The notes beneath the pieces are model-generated. The model did no database searches and was not told where the DNA came from. It saw only the letters and a list, made by a program, of their open reading frames with translations. Positions 5,930 to 12,508 of a stretch of 12,508 nt of DNA are shown piece by piece. The translations under genes and the position numbers were made by a program. The DNA is from CBDUBU01 sp965365465 (GTDB lineage: Bacteria > Bacteroidota > Rhodothermia > Rhodothermales > DASSAV01). Position 1 is the stretch's first letter. Each line of letters opens with the position of its first letter. The stretch covers positions 1 to 12,508 of the forward strand of contig CBDUBU010000108.1 of the NCBI GenBank assembly GCA_965365465.1, written 5' to 3'.

Positions 5930-7951
5930 ATGCTGCGCTTTGTTTGCTTCATCCTGCTTGTGTCACTCGCTCCTTTCCAGGTTGCGTTCGGTCAGGCGAA
6001 GGCTGCGTCGCCAGATGGACGCCTCGTTGTAGAAGCCTCTGTGAAGGAAAGGATGGGTCCTTTTGCATCCGGCGAGCGCCTGTATTACGCCGTACAGTAC
6101 AAGGGCGCGCCTGTTCTGCTCGACTCTCCCTTTTCGCTGGAGTTCAGGGGAAGCCAGCCTTTCGGAGAGGACGTTCGCATCGAAAATGTCCGACAGTCGT
6201 CCTTCAACGACACGTGGCAGCGAGTCTGGGGCAAACGAAAGCAGGTGCGCAATCAGTACAATGAACTGCGCTTCGATCTGGTAGAACAGCAGGAGCCAAA
6301 CCGGAAGATCGGACTGGTATTCCGCGTATATGACGACGGCGTCGGGCTGCGCTATGAGATTCCCGAACAGCCGGCTCTCAGCCGGTTTGAACTGGCGGCA
6401 GAAGCCACAGGGTTCCATTTCGCCGGAGATCTCACGGTCTGGGCCGCCGATCACGGCGGGTATTATTCGAGTCAGGAAAACGAGTTTCTGCCCCACAGAT
6501 TGAGCCGGCTCGACCCGAAGAAAGTCTACGGCTTGCCGCTGCTGGCAAAGGCTGCCGATGATCGGTGGTTCGTGGTGACGGAGGCCGACCTGACGGACTG
6601 GGCCGGTATGTACCTCGCTCCGGTGAGCGATGCCCGAAATATGCTCATGACCTCCCTTTCTCCGAGGCTGGACAGACCGGACGTAGCCGTGATTTCTCAG
6701 GCGCCCAGCATTTCACCCTGGCGGGTGTTGATGGTTGGCGACCGCCCCGGCGCTCTGATCGAGTCAGATATCGTGCAGAACCTGAACGATCCGGCTGAGA
6801 TAGAAAACACGTCGTGGATCGCGCCGGGAAAATCCGCCTGGGATCGGTGGTGGAGCGGCAGCTATGCGCCCGAAGTGGATTTCGAGGTAGGAATGAACAC
6901 CGAGACGATGAAATACTTCGTGGATCTGGCGGCGGAAATGGGCTGGGAGTACCAGCTCGTCGACTGGTGGTGGTATGGCCCGCCCTTCGCTCAGGACCCG
7001 GTCTGGGGTAGAGCCAACCCGGATGCAGACATCACGAAAGTCGTGCCTGCGCTGGACTTGCCGGAGTTGGTCCGCTACGCCGGCGAAAAGGGCGTGGGTA
7101 TCCTGCTCTGGATGCACTGGAAACATGCCGAGCGGCAGATGGAGGAAGCCTTTCCTCTCTACCGGAAATGGGGGATCAAGGGCGTAAAAATTGATTTCAT
7201 GGACCGGGAGGACCAGGAAATGGTCAACTTCTACCACCGTACGGTGAAGCTGGCGGCGGAGAACGAATTGCTCGTAGACTTTCATGGCGCTTACAAGCCG
7301 ACCGGCTGGAGCCGCACCTATCCGAACGTCATCACGCGGGAAGGGGTGCTGGGCAACGAGTACACGAAATGGAGCAGTCGGATCACGCCGGAGCACGCGC
7401 TTACGCTGCCCTTTACGCGTGGGCTGCTCGGAGAGATGGACTTCACGCCCGGCGGCTTTCGTCATAAAACCGTCGAGAACTTCCGCGCCGTGGGCAACGA
7501 CGCGCCGGGGCCGTTCGTAATGGGCACCCGCGCTTACCAGCTTGCCATGATGGTGGTCTACGAAAGTGCGCTGGCAGTGCTCTGCGACAGCCCTTACAAT
7601 TACCGCATCAGCCCGGCAGGCGTCGATTTTCTGAAGATCGTGCCGACAACCTGGGATGATACCCGTGTGGTCAACGCGCAGGTGAGTGACTATATTACCG
7701 TGGCGCGTCGCTCCGGTGAAGAATGGTCTGTAGGGTCGATGACGGACAGCACCGCGCGTTCGCTGAAAATCCCGCTGTCGTTTCTGGGAGAGAAAAAGTA
7801 CCGGGCGGAAATCTGGTCGGATGCGTACGATGCTGCCGAATATCCGGATCGGGTTATGAAGTCGGAGCGCATCGTGACTTCAGGGGATGTGATAGAGGCC
7901 AATATGGCGCCCGGCGGCGGGCAGGTGATTCATCTGAAACCTTTGAGATAA
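5930..7951 (+). CDS. glycoside hydrolase family 97 (probable retaining alpha-galactosidase-type)
   Basis: This protein has 673 residues, the usual GH97 length. A signal peptide covers about 1-21. An N-terminal beta-sandwich (about 25-285) precedes a (beta/alpha)8 barrel (about 300-560) and a C-terminal beta domain. Family features include EYQLVDWWWYG (340-350), ILLWMHWKHAE (391-401), GVKIDFMDREDQE (418-430) and REGVLGNEY (470-478). Asp422 in KIDF occupies the place of the nucleophile of retaining GH97 enzymes such as BtGal97b; the inverting SusB type uses glutamates instead. Its 55-residue spacing to Glu477 equals the D415/E470 pair I recall for BtGal97b. An alpha-linked galactose or similar sugar is therefore a likelier substrate than starch. 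No Shine-Dalgarno precedes ATG 5930. The gene leads the plus-strand glycan-degradation series. Confidence 0.9.
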   Translation: MLRFVCFILLVSLAPFQVAFGQAKAASPDGRLVVEASVKERMGPFASGERLYYAVQYKGAPVLLDSPFSLEFRGSQPFGEDVRIENVRQSSFNDTWQRVWGKRKQVRNQYNELRFDLVEQQEPNRKIGLVFRVYDDGVGLRYEIPEQPALSRFELAAEATGFHFAGDLTVWAADHGGYYSSQENEFLPHRLSRLDPKKVYGLPLLAKAADDRWFVVTEADLTDWAGMYLAPVSDARNMLMTSLSPRLDRPDVAVISQAPSISPWRVLMVGDRPGALIESDIVQNLNDPAEIENTSWIAPGKSAWDRWWSGSYAPEVDFEVGMNTETMKYFVDLAAEMGWEYQLVDWWWYGPPFAQDPVWGRANPDADITKVVPALDLPELVRYAGEKGVGILLWMHWKHAERQMEEAFPLYRKWGIKGVKIDFMDREDQEMVNFYHRTVKLAAENELLVDFHGAYKPTGWSRTYPNVITREGVLGNEYTKWSSRITPEHALTLPFTRGLLGEMDFTPGGFRHKTVENFRAVGNDAPGPFVMGTRAYQLAMMVVYESALAVLCDSPYNYRISPAGVDFLKIVPTTWDDTRVVNAQVSDYITVARRSGEEWSVGSMTDSTARSLKIPLSFLGEKKYRAEIWSDAYDAAEYPDRVMKSERIVTSGDVIEANMAPGGGQVIHLKPLR

Positions 7952-8040
7952 CACGGCTTCCGTTCTTCCGGTCATCATCCGGCGGGCAGAAAACAGGCGT
8001 TTGCGCCGCAGACACGTTTCCGTTATCTGTTGGGCCAGGC

Positions 8041-8044
8041 AGGA
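8041..8044 (+). promoter_or_regulatory. ribosome binding site deciding the GH78 start
   Basis: AGGA lies 6 nt before ATG 8051. It favours that codon over TTG 8030 and ATG 8060, although 8060 (MKRLLLAL) would also give a good signal peptide. Confidence 0.5.
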
Positions 8045-8050
8045 CAGTCA

Positions 8051-10450
8051 ATGCACTTCATGAAACGTTTACTGTTGGCGCTGGCCTTTGCTTGCGGCGC
8101 TGCCGCGCAGGCGCAACCCGCCCTGCAACGCATCCATCCGGCGCTGCTGACGGACGAGTGGACGGCCTCCTGGATCGCTCACCCGACAGCCTCGCCATAC
8201 GACTATGGCGTATACCACTTCCGCAAGCGTCTCGAACTCGGCGCCGTTCCGGACACATTCATCGTCCACGTCTCAGCCGATAACCGCTACCGGCTCTGGG
8301 TCAATGGCGCGCCTGTGGGGTTCGGGCCTGCACGCGGCGACCTGCGCAACTGGCATTACGAAACATATGACCTGGCGCCGCACCTTCAGGCCGGCGAGAA
8401 CACGCTCGCGGCGCTGGTGTGGAACATGGGCGAGCACCGTCCGATGGAGCAGATCACGCACCGCACGGGCTTTCTGTTGCAAGGCAACACGGCAGCAGAG
8501 GCTCCGGCCAATACCGACCCTGCGTGGCGCGTGCTCCGAAACGAAGGCTACGGCCCTGTCGTTTTTCGGGATAACGACCCGCGCCTGTTCAACCAGTACT
8601 ACATAGGCGGCGCACTCGACAGCCTCGATGCCGCTCGCTATCCCTGGGGCTGGGAACAGCCGGGTTACGATGCGGAAGGCTGGCAGCCGGCGCACGCCCT
8701 CGACCTGGCTGCGCCGTCAGGGTGGGAGAGCCACCAGAAATGGGAACTCGTCCCGCGTCCTATTCCCATGCTGGAGGAGCGGCCTCAGCGGTTCAGCCGC
8801 CTCGCCCGCAGCGAAGGAGTCGCCGCACCTGCCGGATTTCCCTCTGTCGCAGCCGACCTTACCGTGCCTCCGCATACCCGCGCCGTATTGCTGCTCGATC
8901 AGGGAGAGGTGACAACAGGGTATCCGGCGCTCGTCTTCAGCGAGGGGGCAGGCGCTCGCCTTCAGATTACCTATGCCGAAGCCCTCTACGACAGCCTGGG
9001 GCGTAAAGGAAATCGCAACGAACTCGAAGGCAAGCGCATGGTTGGCGTTTATGACGTGGTGCTGCCCGATGGAGGACTGCGCCGCACATTCCGCCCACTC
9101 TGGATTCGTTCATGGCGCTATGTTCAGCTAGACATCGAGACGGGAGCGGACCCCTTTACCTTACACGATATCTACAGCGAGGCCGTTCACTACCCGGCAG
9201 CGCGCAGCGCCGTATTCGAGACCGAAAACGACACGTTGGCCGCGCTGTGGGATATGGGATGGCGAACGCTGCTGCTGAATGCGCAGGAAACGTTCGTCAG
9301 CGACCTGTCCTGGGAACGCATTCAGTATATCGGAGACACGAAGGTGCAGGCGCTTGCGTGGATGTACCTGACGGACGACTACCGGCTCGTGCGTCAGGCG
9401 CTCAAGCTGTTCGACGCTTCACGCCTGCCATCGGGCCTGACGCAGAGCCGCTACCCGTCCGATCTGGCGCAGGTGACCCCGCTTTATTCGCTGGCATGGG
9501 TGACGATGGTGCATGACTACTGGATGCTGCGTCGGGATGATGCCTTTGTGGAACAGATGCTGCCCGGCATTGCCGGGGTACTGGACTGGTTCGGGCGGCG
9601 GCTGGGAAGCGACGGGCTGGTAGAGATGTCGCGCCATGATTTTCGGAACCGGGGCTATCGCCGCTGGCGCAGCGCAAACTATCCGCAGGCCACGAGCGAA
9701 CGCTCGACGCTGCACAGCCTGTTTTTTGCCCACGCGCTCCGGCAGGCCGCCGAGTTGTTCGATGCGCACGGAAACCAAGCTGAAGCCCGGCATTACCGGG
9801 CGCAGGCCGATGCCATCGTCGAGACGGTTCGGGCCTGCTGCTACGATGCAACGCGCGGCGCCGTGAGCGACACCCCTGACGGACTCGTCTTCACGCTGCC
9901 GCCCAATATCTTTGCGGCGCTTACCGGCGCTGTTCCGCCGGATGCGCATAAGGACCTTCTGCACAAACTTGTCGGGGGTGAGATCGACCTGTTGCCGCAG
10001 GGACGCTACTTTTTTTACCATCTGTTTCTGGGAGAGGCGTTGCAGCAGGCCGGGCTGGGCGCACGCTATCTGGACACGCTGGACCCCTGGCGAAAGATGG
10101 TTCAGCAGGGCCTGACGACGTTTGCCGAAACGCCTGAAAACCCGCGCTCCGACGCCCATCCGTGGACAACCGGCCCGGTTTACGCCTTCCTCTCTACCAT
10201 TGCCGGCATCACCCCTGCGGAACCCGGTTTTCGGTCGGTTCGCATCGCCCCTGCGCCTGGCCCGCTGCGCCATATGCACGCTGTCGCGCCGCATCCGGAT
10301 GGCGCGATAGAGGTGCGTCTGGAGCGAGTAGGGGAGCATGGGTTGCGCGGGCAGGTGCGACTGCCGGAAGGGGTGACGGGTGTGTTTGAGTGGCAAGAAA
10401 GGAGCCTGCCACTGCACGGGGGGCTTCAGGAAATTGACGTTGCCAGATAG
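8051..10450 (+). CDS. GH78-type alpha-L-rhamnosidase, secreted
   Basis: This is a 799-residue protein with a signal peptide at about 1-22 (KRLLLALAFACGAAAQA). N-terminal beta domains (about 35-390, with the galactose-binding-like segment FIVHVSADNRYRLWVNG near 70-86) lead to an (alpha/alpha)6 barrel (about 400-725) and a C-terminal beta-sandwich, the standard GH78 layout. The acid motif is VSDLSWERIQYIGD (416-429), with Asp418 and Glu422 aligning with the D..ER..W.GD signature of rhamnosidases. TTFAE (689-693) supplies the probable general base Glu693 and is followed by SDAHPW (700-705) and AGITPAEPGF (718-727). GH78 enzymes invert and release terminal alpha-L-rhamnose. The motif surroundings are divergent, so another sugar or an unusual linkage is possible. 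It follows GH97 by 99 nt on the same strand and probably shares its transcript. Confidence 0.85.
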   Translation: MHFMKRLLLALAFACGAAAQAQPALQRIHPALLTDEWTASWIAHPTASPYDYGVYHFRKRLELGAVPDTFIVHVSADNRYRLWVNGAPVGFGPARGDLRNWHYETYDLAPHLQAGENTLAALVWNMGEHRPMEQITHRTGFLLQGNTAAEAPANTDPAWRVLRNEGYGPVVFRDNDPRLFNQYYIGGALDSLDAARYPWGWEQPGYDAEGWQPAHALDLAAPSGWESHQKWELVPRPIPMLEERPQRFSRLARSEGVAAPAGFPSVAADLTVPPHTRAVLLLDQGEVTTGYPALVFSEGAGARLQITYAEALYDSLGRKGNRNELEGKRMVGVYDVVLPDGGLRRTFRPLWIRSWRYVQLDIETGADPFTLHDIYSEAVHYPAARSAVFETENDTLAALWDMGWRTLLLNAQETFVSDLSWERIQYIGDTKVQALAWMYLTDDYRLVRQALKLFDASRLPSGLTQSRYPSDLAQVTPLYSLAWVTMVHDYWMLRRDDAFVEQMLPGIAGVLDWFGRRLGSDGLVEMSRHDFRNRGYRRWRSANYPQATSERSTLHSLFFAHALRQAAELFDAHGNQAEARHYRAQADAIVETVRACCYDATRGAVSDTPDGLVFTLPPNIFAALTGAVPPDAHKDLLHKLVGGEIDLLPQGRYFFYHLFLGEALQQAGLGARYLDTLDPWRKMVQQGLTTFAETPENPRSDAHPWTTGPVYAFLSTIAGITPAEPGFRSVRIAPAPGPLRHMHAVAPHPDGAIEVRLERVGEHGLRGQVRLPEGVTGVFEWQERSLPLHGGLQEIDVAR

Positions 10451-10484
10451 CAAGCGGTAGTTCCGGCTGGCGCCCGGTGAAGTT

Positions 10485-10500
10485 GCGCGGGAGCGCTTTT
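10485..10500 (+). terminator. weak terminator-like hairpin between GH78 and sulfatase
   Basis: GCGC-GGGA-GCGC followed by TTTT (10497-10500) lies 34 nt after the GH78 stop. A 4-bp stem is too short for a strong terminator; at most it would attenuate read-through into the sulfatase gene. Confidence 0.25.
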
Positions 10501-10539
10501 CATCATCCCTGTTCTTCCTTACCAGAAATCGTTTGTCAG

Positions 10540-12096
10540 ATGTTCGCACGCTTTTGTTTGTTGTTGCTTTTGCTGGCAGCGCCGGTTGCAGCGCAACCGT
10601 CTCCGATCCGCAATATCCTGTTCATCATGGGCGACGACCACGCGGCGTATGCGCTCGGCGCTTACGGGAGCCGCATCGCCCGCACGCCAAACCTGGATCA
10701 GCTTGCCGCTGAGGGGGTGCGCTTCGACCGCGCCTACGTCAACTCGCCCATGTGCAACTCGTCGCGTCAAGCGATCCTGACGAGCCGCCTGCCGCACACG
10801 CTCCGCGTCAACCAGCTTTTCACACCGCTCGATATCGAGGAGGTCACGATTGCCGACCACCTGAAAGCGCGCGGTTTTGCCACCGGGGCTATCGGCAAGA
10901 TGCATTTCAACAGCTTCAGGGAGACCCTGCGGCAGTGGGGCCTTCCGGAGGAGTTCGTCGAGGGCGCCGACGACCATCATGGTTTCGATTTGCGCATCGA
11001 CCGGGCCGAATACCGCCGGCATCTGGAGGCGCATCCGCCGCGCCGGGCGCCCGAAGGAACGGCAGTGATGCCTGCCGAGGTTGCCTTTGACGACCTGGAT
11101 CGCCACTGGAATGCAGCAGGACTGCCGGATTCGGTTTACGATGAAAGCAGCGAGGCTCATTTCTTCGCCGACGAGGCCATTCGTTTCATGCGCGAACGTC
11201 GGGATGAGCGCTTCTGCCTGTGGCTATCCTTCCGCGAGCCGCATTCGCCCTTTACGTATCCTGTCGAAGATGCAGGCAGTTTCGATCCCTCCGTTATGCC
11301 GCTGCCCGTCGCCGGCCCGGAGGATGAACCGTGGATTCCGGCGGTTTTCCGGGACGCGACGCCTGCGCAGCGTCGCGGCATAGCTGCCTCTTACTACACC
11401 TCGGTCAAGCATCTCGACCGCAACGTCGGGCGGGTGCTGGACGCGCTGGATGAGATGGGGCTTGACGATGAAACGCTGGTCGTCTATGTGGGAGATCACG
11501 GCTATCTGCTGGGGCATCACGGGCGCTTCGAGAAGCACACGATGTGGGAGGAAGCCGTCCGTGCGCCGCTCCTGATGCGGCACCCCCGGCTGGGGCGAGG
11601 CCGCACAGTGGGCGCGCTCGTCGAGTTCATCGACCTGGCGCCGACGATTCTGGACCTGCTGGGCGTCGAACCGATGGAAACGGCGCAGGGGCGCACTCTC
11701 GTTCCGCTGTTGGAAGGCCGGGTAGAGGACCACCGGCAGGTCGTCTTCAGCGAGTACCTGATCGATGATCTGGCGATGGTCCGAACGGAACGCTGGAAGT
11801 ACGTTTACACCGCCGGTCGCCAGGATCTGCGGATCGGCTATGCGACGGGACAGGGAGCATCGGGGCCGGTGCATCGGCTCTATGACCTCTGGCAGGACCC
11901 CGGCGAGCAGCACAGCCTGGCCGGGGAAGCCGCTTACCGGGAGGTGCTGGCCTACATGCAACGCCTGATGCTGGAGCGTTTCGAAGCCACCCATCCGGAG
12001 CGGCAGAAGCTGCCCGAAGGTCTTGACGCAGCAGGTAAACTGGCATGGTTCACGCGCCCTCTCGATCCGGGAGCGCCCGGCGCTCCCGTCGATTGA
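10540..12096 (+). CDS. type I (formylglycine) sulfatase, secreted
   Basis: This 518-residue sulfatase has a signal peptide at about 1-19 (MFARFCLLLLLLAAPVAAQ). Alkaline-phosphatase-fold elements are NILFIMGDDH (25-34, metal ligands Asp32/Asp33), the modification motif CNSSRQAILTS (72-82, Cys72 and Arg76), GAIGKMHF (116-123, Lys120), SFREPHSPF (230-238, His235), and VGDHGYLLGHHGRFEKHTMWEE (317-338, Asp319/His320 and Lys332). The usual motif is CxPSRxxxxTG; here Pro is Ser and the Gly after Thr is Ser. The enzyme should remove sulfate esters from a sugar in the same glycan attacked by its neighbours. The frame opens at GTG 10477, but ATG 10540 starts directly at the signal peptide. No Shine-Dalgarno is visible. 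It lies 89 nt after GH78. Confidence 0.9.
   Translation: MFARFCLLLLLLAAPVAAQPSPIRNILFIMGDDHAAYALGAYGSRIARTPNLDQLAAEGVRFDRAYVNSPMCNSSRQAILTSRLPHTLRVNQLFTPLDIEEVTIADHLKARGFATGAIGKMHFNSFRETLRQWGLPEEFVEGADDHHGFDLRIDRAEYRRHLEAHPPRRAPEGTAVMPAEVAFDDLDRHWNAAGLPDSVYDESSEAHFFADEAIRFMRERRDERFCLWLSFREPHSPFTYPVEDAGSFDPSVMPLPVAGPEDEPWIPAVFRDATPAQRRGIAASYYTSVKHLDRNVGRVLDALDEMGLDDETLVVYVGDHGYLLGHHGRFEKHTMWEEAVRAPLLMRHPRLGRGRTVGALVEFIDLAPTILDLLGVEPMETAQGRTLVPLLEGRVEDHRQVVFSEYLIDDLAMVRTERWKYVYTAGRQDLRIGYATGQGASGPVHRLYDLWQDPGEQHSLAGEAAYREVLAYMQRLMLERFEATHPERQKLPEGLDAAGKLAWFTRPLDPGAPGAPVD
12068..12088 (+). repeat. perfect 8-bp hairpin inside the 3' end of the sulfatase gene
   Basis: CGGGAGCG (12068-12075) and CGCTCCCG (12081-12088) pair perfectly around CCCGG. 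The hairpin lies in the last codons (encoding the Pro-Gly-Ala repeat-like tail), 5 nt before the stop codon and about 45 nt before the next start. There is no T-tract, so RNA stability or reduced read-through are likelier roles than full termination. Confidence 0.45.
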
Positions 12097-12132
12097 TCGC
12101 ACTTTCAAAACGCTTATCCAGAGAACGCTCCC

Positions 12133-12508
12133 TTGCAAACGCTGACCTTCACCAGGCAAGTCCTTTTGCTTCTTGCCGTCTGCGGTGTGTTTGTTCCGGC
12201 GCCCGCAGCGGCGCAGCCATACCCGCCTGTGGAGCCGATTGAGGTTCCTGCCTCGACGCTGCACAACCTCGCGCGAACGATGCATCTGCTGGCTGCTTCT
12301 CGTCCGGATTCGGCGCAGCACGTGAAAATCCTGGTCTACGGACAGTCCATCAGCGCTCAGGACTGGTGGTTGTCCGTCCGGGATTATTTGCAATCCGCAT
12401 TTCCGTATGCAAGGCTCGAAATGGTCAACAAAGCCATTGGCGGCTTCTCGACGCCCCGGCTCGTTCAGACGGTGGCGCAGGATGTCATCTCTTTTTATCC
12501 GGATCTCA
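12133..12508 (+). CDS. SGNH/GDSL-family hydrolase, secreted, N-terminal part
   Basis: The frame is open to the window edge and gives 125 residues. No ATG follows the sulfatase stop in this frame before the hydrophobic segment, so TTG 12133 is the most likely start. It yields a signal peptide with Arg8, a VLLLLAVCGVFV core and cleavage near PAAA-Q (24-28). The mature part shows SGNH block I as VYGQSIS (68-74) with candidate nucleophile Ser72, then NKAIGGFSTPRLV, which carries the block II glycine, and DVISFYPDL, where the strand before block III (GxN) begins; that block lies beyond the window. Such enzymes are often acetyl- or acyl-esterases acting on polysaccharides. It starts 36 nt after the sulfatase stop, so co-transcription is likely. 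The Asp/His dyad cannot be seen, so activity is not shown. Confidence 0.75.
   Translation, partial: MQTLTFTRQVLLLLAVCGVFVPAPAAAQPYPPVEPIEVPASTLHNLARTMHLLAASRPDSAQHVKILVYGQSISAQDWWLSVRDYLQSAFPYARLEMVNKAIGGFSTPRLVQTVAQDVISFYPDL

Noticed and set aside
5629..5952. 107-residue minus-strand ORF across the divergent region
   Set aside because: It overlaps the starts of both the BNR and GH97 genes, has no domain, and is explained by the shadow of the two real N-termini plus the control region.
10477..10539. GTG 10477 as the sulfatase start
   Set aside because: It would place 21 polar residues before an intact signal peptide that begins at ATG 10540.
9419..10549. 376-residue minus-strand ORF opposite GH78
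   Set aside because: It is antisense to a well-supported GH78 gene, is rich in Arg/Pro/Gln with no recognisable domain, and is expected in GC-rich coding DNA.
11224..12393. 389-residue minus-strand ORF opposite the sulfatase
   Set aside because: It lies antisense to the sulfatase and SGNH genes, has a low-complexity Arg/Gln-rich composition, and shows no domain.
1..12508. CRISPR arrays, tRNA/rRNA genes, insertion sequences or phage genes
   Set aside because: I saw no regularly spaced repeats, no cloverleaf-like segment, no transposase or integrase motif and no terminal inverted repeats bounding a gene.

Overview
This window looks like chromosomal DNA from a moderately GC-rich member of the Bacteroidota/Rhodothermota/Balneolota group or a relative. 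The support is a GH97 enzyme (a family concentrated in Bacteroidota-type bacteria), several secreted glycan-active enzymes in a row, and start codons that mostly lack a Shine-Dalgarno sequence. The taxon is an inference. No rRNA, tRNA or marker gene is present to fix it.

Layout. (1) 1-144 (+) is the C-terminal end of a LuxR/NarL-type DNA-binding domain. It is followed by a secreted YceI-family protein (350-934, +) with the only strong ribosome binding site seen here. (2) 935-1098 is a convergent intergenic stretch with two successive hairpins, one with 22-nt arms. (3) On the minus strand are a 66-residue orphan protein (1299-1099) and a two-gene O-acetyltransferase unit: an MBOAT membrane acyltransferase (4022-2550) followed after 4 nt by a membrane-anchored SGNH/DHHW-type partner (2545-1400). 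(4) 4062-4622 is about 560 bp without a convincing gene. It holds small dyads and one 27-codon ORF with a good Shine-Dalgarno sequence. (5) A BNR/Asp-box beta-propeller protein (5723-4623, -) is divergent from a same-strand series on the plus strand: GH97 glycosidase (5930-7951), GH78-type alpha-L-rhamnosidase (8051-10450), type I sulfatase (10540-12096) and an SGNH/GDSL hydrolase (12133 to beyond the window edge).

How the genes fit together. The right half resembles a degradation locus for a sulfated, esterified, probably rhamnose-containing glycan. The sulfatase and SGNH esterase would strip sulfate and acyl groups, and GH78, GH97 and the BNR protein would release terminal sugars. All five carry N-terminal export signals or a membrane anchor. 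No SusC/SusD pair, polysaccharide lyase or dedicated regulator is visible, so the locus may continue to the right. The MBOAT/SGNH pair to the left would instead add acetyl groups to an exported glycan. Nothing links it directly to the degradation genes except proximity.

I did not find CRISPR, phage, transposon or toxin-antitoxin modules. The points most worth checking are a sulfatase with a non-consensus CNSSR active-site motif, a sialidase-like propeller with no visible FRIP-type arginine motif, the unpermuted catalytic order of the acetyltransferase partner, and the unassigned 4062-4622 region.
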